Below, piece by piece: positions 1 to 4,879 of a stretch of 7,352 nt of DNA. The stretch lies in contig CAZAGO010000025.1 in NCBI GenBank assembly GCA_964485045.1, positions 1 through 7,352 on the forward strand, in the 5' to 3' direction. Numbering within the stretch: position 1 is the stretch's first letter; the number at the start of each line of letters is the position of its first letter. Position numbers and translations under genes: made by a program. This stretch comes from CAZAGO01 sp964485045. Lineage in GTDB: Archaea; Nanobdellota; Nanobdellia; Pacearchaeales; GW2011-AR1. The notes under the pieces were generated by a model. The model was not told where the DNA came from. It made no database searches and worked only from the letters and a program-made list of their open reading frames with translations.

Positions 1-8
1 TTTAAATA
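1..8 (+). promoter_or_regulatory. Probable TATA box of the receiver gene
   Basis: The sequence TTTAAATA is centred about 22 bases ahead of the ATG at 27. In archaea a TATA box lies about 22-27 bases ahead of the transcription start, so the transcript would begin at or next to the ATG and be leaderless. No Shine-Dalgarno-like purine run stands before this ATG, which agrees. The window starts at base 1, so the BRE element and any longer box cannot be seen, and AT-rich DNA gives such matches by chance. Confidence 0.4.
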
Positions 9-26
9 AATTAACTTTAGATAATT

Positions 27-416
27 ATGGAAAAAAATAAAAGTCTCTTATATGCTGAAGATGATGAATTTACTAGTTCACTAGTTCTAGATTGGTTTAA
101 AAATTTTCTCCCACAAGTTAATGTTGAGTTGGTTAAAGATGGAATTTCTTTAGAGAATAAACTTAAATTAGGCCCAAATGGGTTTAAAGCAGTTCTTACA
201 GACAATCAAATGCCTGGGCCAAACGGGATTCATTTAATAAAACGATATGCTAAACTTCCTGAATTTGAAAATATCCCTTTTATACTTTATTGTGGAGCTT
301 CTTACTCAAATATTAAAAAAGAAGGGCTGGAAAGCGGGGCTTTTGCTTATCTGGAAAAATCTGGAGATTATAAACCGCTAATAAATCTTGTTAAAAACGT
401 TTTAAAAATAGACTAA
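27..416 (+). CDS. Stand-alone CheY-like response regulator receiver domain
   Basis: The 129 residues form a single receiver domain with no output domain. Visible motifs are the acidic pair D12-D13 (in YAEDDE) that binds Mg2+, the phospho-acceptor D59 in LTDNQMPG, the following MPGPNG loop, and the conserved lysine K111 in the LEK segment after GAFAY. The position that is normally Thr/Ser at the end of strand 4 appears to be C89 (ILYCGA), and the residue after K111 is Ser, not the usual Pro. By family knowledge it would take phosphate from a histidine kinase and signal by protein contact, but no kinase or chemotaxis gene is in the window. The ATG at 27 is chosen because the first beta strand (SLLYAEDD) begins straight after it. 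It is the only plus-strand gene and converges on the aminopeptidase, with only 2 bases between their stops. The target is unknown. Confidence 0.9.
   Translation: MEKNKSLLYAEDDEFTSSLVLDWFKNFLPQVNVELVKDGISLENKLKLGPNGFKAVLTDNQMPGPNGIHLIKRYAKLPEFENIPFILYCGASYSNIKKEGLESGAFAYLEKSGDYKPLINLVKNVLKID
391..410 (-). terminator. Possible T-run terminator for the minus-strand operon
   Basis: Just past the aminopeptidase stop, the minus strand reads two T5 runs separated by AAAACG, giving a near-palindromic stretch. Archaeal termination commonly uses short oligo-T runs, so this could end the minus-strand transcript. It lies inside the end of the convergent receiver gene. Such runs are frequent in DNA this AT-rich, so support is weak. 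Confidence 0.25.
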
Positions 417-418
417 AT

Positions 419-1441
419 TTATTTGGTAGTAATTTCAATTTTATCTTTTTCAATTAATATGGTGTGTTCTGTTTGACTTACTTTTGCTCCCGATTCTTCT
501 ACAAGTTGAGAGAATCTGTGAAGATTCCCATTCTCTTCCAATTGTTTTAATCCAATTATTGCTTTTAATCCCATTTTTTTTACTAACCATCTTGAGCAGA
601 ATGGTAAAGTTTGATATTCTTCAATTATAAACTCTAGAACTTCTCTGGCAATCTGACTTCTTGGAGTTTTATCTTCGGTGAGCATATATATTTCTGAAGG
701 TCTACCATCTTTAATCTTTCCAACCCCGTCTGTTACAAAAGGTTCTATTGCTCTGATTCCTTCTCCTAGTGGGATTGTTTTATTGTTATCAAAATTAGGT
801 ATTGTTATTCCAGAGTGTACTTGGTATTGTTCTATGCTGTGTCCACATAAATTGACTATTGGAGAAAAACCTCTTGATTCAATTTCTTTTTGCACTTCTT
901 TTCCTATTTCATTTAAGGGGATATCTTTATTTGAAATATTTATTGCTTTTTCAAGAGCTTTTTCCGAAGCTAAAATTAATTCTTTATTCTTTTCATCATT
1001 TTCTAAATCAATAGAAAATGCTGTGTCTGAAATCCATCCTTCTATGTGGGCTCCAAAATCTACTTTTAGCAATCCATGAGCAGTTTTTGTATCATCATAA
1101 GAAGGAGTATAGTGAGCAGCAATTTCATTTATACTGAGAGTTACTGGAAAAGCAGGTTTTCCTCCTAATTTCAAAATTTTTTCTTCTATCTTTTCTGCAA
1201 TTTCTAAAAGAAGCATATCTTTTTTTATCATTCCTCTAGCATACTCTCTTGTTTCTGCAGCAATTTTTCCAGCCTTTAGAATTTTATCTTTATCTGTTAA
1301 TTCTGATTTTATAGTGTTTATTTTTGAACTTGATTTAGAAGGCTTATTTTTAATAATTGGAGCAGAATTTGAATTCTTTATTTTAATTGACTTTTCTCCT
1401 GAACTTCTTCCAGTATTTCCACCATATTGTTTTTCAGTCAT
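419..1441 (-). CDS. map: Methionine aminopeptidase, type II (archaeal/eukaryotic class)
   Basis: This cytoplasmic metalloprotease removes the initiator Met from new proteins. The pita-bread fold motifs are all present: substrate-binding H110 (NEIAAHYTP), metal ligands D128 and D139 (VDFGAHIEGWISDTA), H201 (NLCGHSIE) with the second conserved H209, E233 (AIEPF) and E325 (QTEHTILI). The long insertion between the H201/E233 region and the last Glu (about residues 255-310), including LPFCSRWL, marks type II. The core matches the roughly 295-residue archaeal enzyme from about residue 49. The first 48 residues are an extra Lys/Ser/Asn-rich tail with no Met inside the tail or before residue 71, so a shorter ATG start would remove part of the core. 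The ATG overlaps the stop of the PUA gene as ATGA and has a GAGGG ribosome site at 1449-1453. It is the last gene of the five-gene block. The enzyme assignment is secure; the role of the tail is unknown. Confidence 0.97.
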   Translation of the reverse strand: MTEKQYGGNTGRSSGEKSIKIKNSNSAPIIKNKPSKSSSKINTIKSELTDKDKILKAGKIAAETREYARGMIKKDMLLLEIAEKIEEKILKLGGKPAFPVTLSINEIAAHYTPSYDDTKTAHGLLKVDFGAHIEGWISDTAFSIDLENDEKNKELILASEKALEKAINISNKDIPLNEIGKEVQKEIESRGFSPIVNLCGHSIEQYQVHSGITIPNFDNNKTIPLGEGIRAIEPFVTDGVGKIKDGRPSEIYMLTEDKTPRSQIAREVLEFIIEEYQTLPFCSRWLVKKMGLKAIIGLKQLEENGNLHRFSQLVEESGAKVSQTEHTILIEKDKIEITTK

Positions 1442-1905
1442 ATCTTTTCCCTCAATCTTCGTGTTTTTGGAATAAAATTAGTTATCTTTTCTGCTGAAGC
1501 TTTACCGCACCCTAAAAAATCTTCTTTATATTTCATGACTAGGAATTGTTTTTTTCCTGTTGAAATATTTAATTCTCTTCCTTTTATCCAATCATCTTTT
1601 TGTTTTTCATTCATTTCAAATATACCTTTGTTTATTTGTTTTTTAAGAATTTGTGTTCCTTCAATACTTAATCTTATTTCTTCTCTTTCTTCTTTTGCAA
1701 AATATATTCCCATTCTTTCTATAAATGCAATTTCTTTTATTTGTTTTATTTGATTTTCATTCAAATTTCCTTGAAATAAAAATATTCTTTCTTCTCCCAG
1801 TTTAATTAGTTCTCCTGGTATTTTTTCTATTCCAAAACTTTCTTTTAGCTTCTTTTCAATTTCTTCTTTCTCTTTTGAATTGAATATTTTTAATTGGTAG
1901 CTCAT
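1438..1905 (-). CDS. PUA-like RNA-binding protein (resembles RsmF C-terminal domain)
   Basis: This is a 155-residue soluble protein. Residues 1 to about 60 form a charged alpha/beta region; residues about 61-155 look like a PUA-type RNA-binding barrel. The best motif is near the C-terminus: DFLGCGKAS (129-137), then ITNFIPKTRR (141-150). This resembles the LG.GK...KN.LP.. ending of the PUA-like domain that closes bacterial RsmF 16S rRNA methyltransferases and of stand-alone archaeal relatives. NIP7, also a small PUA protein, is the main alternative, but its characteristic GNHVLKA segment is not seen. The start ATG overlaps the membrane gene stop as ATGA, and its own stop overlaps the aminopeptidase start in the same way. 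A NOL1/NOP2/Sun methyltransferase without a PUA domain lies two genes upstream, so this may be its RNA-binding partner in trans. The PUA-like assignment is fairly firm; the partner is inference. Confidence 0.75.
   Translation of the reverse strand: MSYQLKIFNSKEKEEIEKKLKESFGIEKIPGELIKLGEERIFLFQGNLNENQIKQIKEIAFIERMGIYFAKEEREEIRLSIEGTQILKKQINKGIFEMNEKQKDDWIKGRELNISTGKKQFLVMKYKEDFLGCGKASAEKITNFIPKTRRLREKI
1449..1453 (-). promoter_or_regulatory. Shine-Dalgarno site of methionine aminopeptidase
   Basis: The minus strand reads GAGGG followed by 7 bases and the ATG at 1441. This is good spacing for pairing with the CCUCC end of 16S rRNA. It lies inside the end of the PUA gene and supports the upstream start that includes the 48-residue tail. 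The three other starts in the same block lack such a site. Confidence 0.6.
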
Positions 1906-2501
1906 TTTATTTTAATCTTCTTATTACATAGTATTGGAAAAACAATATCACTTAAACAGCAAGGAATTACTACAGAAATTATAGTTATTATAAATATTAA
2001 GAAGATTGTCAAAATTGAAAAATTTGTAGAGTAAGCAAAAATATAGAGTAATGAAGCAAAAACAGATATAAAAACATGAAGAAAGTGAGGAAGTTTTGTT
2101 CTTTTTGCAATTATACCTATACTTGAACCAAGAAGGGCTACAGCAAGCATAATTGCTGGTTTTTCTATTATAGGGAGATGAAAAGATATTGGAATTTTAA
2201 ATAGTAGGCTTCCAAAATAAGGAAAAATTACATCAGAAATTGAACCAACTAATATTGAAATACAGATTCCAGTAATTAAGGAAAGAAAAATATTTTTTCT
2301 GTATTTATAAAAAATTGCTGCAGAAACAATGGCTGAAAAGAAAAGGTGTAAAGGATGAAAAATATAGAATAAAGAGGAAGCGTGAATAATTAAATTATTT
2401 TTTATTAATAAAAATGTAGTGAATATTATTGCAATAGCTGTTGCTGTTGCAGTAAATGGTAAGTGTTCTTTCAATTCGTTTAGAATATTTTTAAAATTCA
2501 T
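1902..2501 (-). CDS. Six-helix membrane protein with duplicated HxxH and SD-FP motifs
   Basis: I do not recognise a named family. The 199 residues give about six hydrophobic segments: 17-35, 53-66, 72-94, 117-133, 140-158 and 161-183. Two parts look related. Residues 49-56 (HPLHLFFS) and 139-146 (HFLHVFIS) share H..H.F.S with identical spacing, and each is followed 40-45 residues later by SDVIFP (89-94) or SDIVFP (184-189). This suggests an internal duplication of a three-helix unit. Further histidines are H40 and H108, and C181-C182 precede the second SD motif. Paired histidines near helix starts could bind a metal or heme, but nothing shows which, and no transporter signature is evident. 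The ATG at 2501 overlaps the nucleotidyltransferase stop (ATGA), and the stop overlaps the PUA gene start. The rest of the block is soluble and RNA- or translation-linked, so the reason for its place here is not clear. Confidence 0.85.
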   Translation of the reverse strand: MNFKNILNELKEHLPFTATATAIAIIFTTFLLIKNNLIIHASSLFYIFHPLHLFFSAIVSAAIFYKYRKNIFLSLITGICISILVGSISDVIFPYFGSLLFKIPISFHLPIIEKPAIMLAVALLGSSIGIIAKRTKLPHFLHVFISVFASLLYIFAYSTNFSILTIFLIFIITIISVVIPCCLSDIVFPILCNKKIKIK

Positions 2502-2926
2502 TTTTTAATATGATTCTTTTTAATTAATTCTGAAGAAGATCTTATTTTATTTCCTAACCCATCAATTATTTTTATTCCTAATTTATCACATATTTCTTTT
2601 TCAGGGATATTTCCAGTATTTCTATCTCCCCCTTTTGCAAAAATTGTTGCTCCTCTTGAAACTGCTAAAAATTCTATAGATTTGCAAACGCTTGGATCAT
2701 CATCTATTGAAAGAAAAACTTCATCTACACACTTTAGTGCTTTTACTATTTTTAATCTATCTTCTTGAGACATGAATGGCGCACTCCCTTTCATTTTTAC
2801 TTGTTCATCATTATTTATAATTACAATAAGTTTGTCTCCTAATTCTTTTGCCATTTCAAGATATTCTAAATGTCCTACATGGAGAGGATTGAAATATCCG
2901 GAGGCGATTATTATTTTTTTATTCAT
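2498..2926 (-). CDS. HxGH nucleotidyltransferase (cytidylyl-/adenylyltransferase-like)
   Basis: This 142-residue Rossmann-type enzyme transfers a nucleotide from CTP or ATP to a phosphorylated small molecule, releasing pyrophosphate. The N-terminal strand leads into SGYFNPLHVGHLEYL (9-23), with the nucleotide-binding HxGH at H16-H19. KMKGSAPFM (44-52) and the following DR (56-57) match the family's second conserved region. FAKGGDR (96-102) is at the usual metabolite/nucleotide contact strand, and KIRSSSEL (127-134) takes the place of the ISSS/ISTT triphosphate-binding motif. Length is typical of TagD- or RibL-like enzymes. The substrate cannot be read from the sequence; glycerol-3-phosphate, a sugar phosphate or FMN are among the possibilities in the superfamily, and the FAKGGDR segment does not favour RibL. 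The start overlaps the methyltransferase stop (ATGA), with no ribosome site visible before it, so translation probably depends on the upstream gene. Confidence 0.9.
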   Translation of the reverse strand: MNKKIIIASGYFNPLHVGHLEYLEMAKELGDKLIVIINNDEQVKMKGSAPFMSQEDRLKIVKALKCVDEVFLSIDDDPSVCKSIEFLAVSRGATIFAKGGDRNTGNIPEKEICDKLGIKIIDGLGNKIRSSSELIKKNHIKK

Positions 2927-3894
2927 TTTATTCTTTTAAACTTTGCAAGGAAAAATCCTTCAGTATTATTATCTTGAGGATATATCCTATTACTTTTAAT
3001 TACTTCTTTATTATATTTTTTTTCATTCCATTCTGTTATTCCCGCGCGTAATCTAATTGGAAGGGAAACTTTTTCTATTTTTATTTTATCTTTAAAAGTT
3101 TCAAGCATGAAATCTACTATTTCTTCGTTTTCTTCTGGAGAGTGAGTGCAGGTACTATAAACAAGTTCTCCTCCTTCTTTTAAAACTTCAAATGCAGATT
3201 CACATAATTTTTTTTGTATTCTTGGCAATCCTTCTACTGTTTTTATATTCCACATAATATATGTTTTTGGAGTGCTTCTTAAAGTTCCTTCTCCAGAGCA
3301 AGGAGCATCAATAAGGATTTTATCAAAGAGTATATTTTTTTGTTTTAATTTTTTGCAAAGTGCTTCTCCATCTCTTTTAAGAATTATTGAATTTGTAACT
3401 CCGCATCTGTCTAAGTTAGATGCAAGAATTTTTTCTCTATGCATATTTACTTCATTTGCTATTATTGTCCCTTTATTTTCCATAAACGAAGCTGCTTGAG
3501 TCGTTTTACTTCCAGGGGATGCACATAAATCTAAAACTAATTCTTCTTTTTTTGGGGATAATGCAATTATTGGAAGCATGCTTGCAAGTTCTTGGATATA
3601 ATAATAGCCTAGTAAATGTTCTAGAGAGTTTCCTAATTCTCCTGGTAAAAGTTCAGATTCCACAATCATAACTTCTGGATAGTCTTTCCAGGGTTGATTT
3701 ATTTTCCAACCTTTTTGTTCTAATCTTTTTTTTAATTTTTCACTAGAAATCTTAAGGGTGTTGCATCTTATTGATTTTAGTATTGGTTTCTTTAAAAATT
3801 CTAAATATTCTTTAAAATCCTCTTTATTTGTAAGAAGTTTTTGCATTCTTTCTAGAAATAAGGGTTTTGGTTCTATATTTTTGTAGAATGTCAT
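2923..3894 (-). CDS. NOL1/NOP2/Sun family RNA cytosine-C5 methyltransferase
   Basis: This is a SAM-dependent enzyme that makes 5-methylcytosine in tRNA or rRNA. After an N-terminal RNA-contacting part (about 1-95, with the family segment SIRCNTLKIS), the Rossmann core shows motif I LDLCASPGSKT (121-131), E148 and D175 as probable SAM contacts, motif IV DAPCSGEG with C199, and motif VI YSTCTHSPEENE with C249. By family knowledge the motif VI cysteine attacks C6 of the base and the motif IV cysteine helps release the product. Both are present, so the enzyme should be active. The ending NRIYPQDNNTEGFFLAKF is canonical, and the protein stops there at 323 residues, with no fused PUA domain. Length and layout fit archaeal Trm4-type or RsmB/F-type proteins; the exact target base cannot be told. 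It leads the five-gene block, and a TATA-like box 27 bases ahead suggests a leaderless transcript starting at its ATG. Confidence 0.95.
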   Translation of the reverse strand: MTFYKNIEPKPLFLERMQKLLTNKEDFKEYLEFLKKPILKSIRCNTLKISSEKLKKRLEQKGWKINQPWKDYPEVMIVESELLPGELGNSLEHLLGYYYIQELASMLPIIALSPKKEELVLDLCASPGSKTTQAASFMENKGTIIANEVNMHREKILASNLDRCGVTNSIILKRDGEALCKKLKQKNILFDKILIDAPCSGEGTLRSTPKTYIMWNIKTVEGLPRIQKKLCESAFEVLKEGGELVYSTCTHSPEENEEIVDFMLETFKDKIKIEKVSLPIRLRAGITEWNEKKYNKEVIKSNRIYPQDNNTEGFFLAKFKRIK

Positions 3895-3916
3895 AATTTT
3901 AGTAAAGGGACAAGCA

Positions 3917-3926
3917 TTAAATATTT
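3917..3926 (-). promoter_or_regulatory. Probable internal promoter (TATA box) of the five-gene block
   Basis: The minus strand reads AAATATTTAA, centred about 27 bases before the ATG at 3894, with no Shine-Dalgarno site in the 22-base gap. This is the geometry of an archaeal promoter giving a leaderless mRNA. The box overlaps the last codons and stop of the coiled-coil gene. Since no clear T-run terminator lies in the gap, read-through from the polymerase unit is also possible. Confidence 0.5.
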
Positions 3927-4879
3927 TCCCTATTAAATCTTATATTATTTTTTTTAGTAATTTTCTTTCTTTTTCCTTTTATTCCAAAATAAAAAAAGAG
4001 TAATGAACCTAAAATGAGAAGAAAGCATAAATTATAAGACGTAAAGGTTGTATATTTTGATACTATAAATCCGTTTAGTCTGAATATGCCTCCAGTAAGA
4101 GAAATAATTAATCCTATTATTCCTATTGCAATAAAAGATATTTCATTTTTAGGTTCTTTTACAATTGTTTCAAGTTTTCCACTTGCTCTTCCTGCATTTT
4201 CTAGTATTTCTCCAATTCTTTCTAGTTCAGATTTAGTTTCTTTTGTATTATTTTCTTCTGATTCTTCAATTCTTTTTTTGTAGTTTTCTAATATGTTTAA
4301 TCTTTCCTTGTATTCTGTGTTTTCATCTTTAAGTCTTGCAATTTCTTTTTCTTTTAGATATTTTGGGATTACTTTTATAGTTGATTTTGTTGCTCCATAT
4401 GCCATTCCGCTAATAGTAAGAGTAGGAATAGGGTTAGAATGTATCAAGCTAAGATATCCTTTACCAAAATCTCCTAAATGGCTAAGAAAGCCTCTTCTAT
4501 TTAATTCTTCTTCTCTTTTTTTTTGAGCTTCAAGTCTTTTTTTAGTCATTTCTTTAACTTGCTTTTGCCACTCTATATCTTCTTCAGCTTCAACAGCTTT
4601 CTCTCCATATAGGAGGACTTTAGCTTCTCTTTTGGTATAATCAAGTTTTCTTTGTAAACTTTTTTTTCCCTCTTCAAAATTATTTTTTCTTTCTTTAATG
4701 AAATCTACAGTTGGTCTTACGTTTGAATTGTAAATATTTTTTAGAGTCTGATATCCTTTTCCACCAAAATATCCAATGGTACCATAAACTGCTGTTCCTC
4801 CAGCAATTCTTGCACCAGATTTTAGAACTTCTCTTCTCGTGTATTTATTCTCTTTTTTTCTTCCCTCTTTTTTAGGCAT
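3917..4879 (-). CDS. Unknown coiled-coil membrane protein with two twin-arginine-like motifs
   Basis: I do not recognise this 320-residue protein. It begins with a basic stretch, then TRREVLK (14-20), close to the Tat consensus S/T-RR-x-F-L-K, and a Gly/Ala-rich weakly hydrophobic segment (21-45). A highly charged helical, probably coiled-coil region follows (about 58-127). A second RR motif, NRRGFLS (127-133), is again followed by a weakly hydrophobic part (about 135-165), then a second charged helical region (about 173-240). The C-terminus has two clear membrane helices, 247-272 and 283-300, and a basic tail. So the molecule looks like two similar units plus a membrane hairpin. It could be Tat-exported, or the RR motifs could be chance in a Lys/Arg-rich protein. 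The ATG directly abuts the polymerase stop (TAAATG) and has a GGGGAG ribosome site, so it is very likely co-transcribed with polB. Nothing in the sequence shows a role in replication. Confidence 0.8.
   Translation of the reverse strand: MPKKEGRKKENKYTRREVLKSGARIAGGTAVYGTIGYFGGKGYQTLKNIYNSNVRPTVDFIKERKNNFEEGKKSLQRKLDYTKREAKVLLYGEKAVEAEEDIEWQKQVKEMTKKRLEAQKKREEELNRRGFLSHLGDFGKGYLSLIHSNPIPTLTISGMAYGATKSTIKVIPKYLKEKEIARLKDENTEYKERLNILENYKKRIEESEENNTKETKSELERIGEILENAGRASGKLETIVKEPKNEISFIAIGIIGLIISLTGGIFRLNGFIVSKYTTFTSYNLCFLLILGSLLFFYFGIKGKRKKITKKNNIRFNRENI

Noticed and set aside
17..205. Minus-strand open frame of 62 codons opposite the receiver gene
   Set aside because: Overlaps the acidic pocket region and phospho-acceptor of a convincing receiver; no independent support.
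678..1079. Plus-strand open frame of 133 codons opposite methionine aminopeptidase
   Set aside because: It lies wholly opposite a gene with all catalytic residues, and its hydrophobic, Ser/Phe-rich translation is what an AT-rich gene gives on the reverse strand. No promoter or family motif.
1427..1753. Plus-strand open frame of 108 codons opposite the PUA gene
   Set aside because: Phe/Ile/Ser-rich antisense translation covering the end of the PUA gene and the aminopeptidase start; no recognisable motif or start signal.
3272..3499. Plus-strand open frame of 75 codons opposite the methyltransferase
   Set aside because: Covers the SAM-binding and catalytic motif region of a clearly real gene on the other strand; antisense shadow.
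3895..3916. Terminator between the coiled-coil gene and the methyltransferase
   Set aside because: The 22-base gap has no T-run on the minus strand longer than three or four bases and no hairpin, so termination there is not supported.
4086..4526. Two plus-strand open frames opposite the coiled-coil gene
   Set aside because: Low-complexity Ser/Leu/Phe translations that mirror the Lys/Glu-rich coiled coil on the coding strand.
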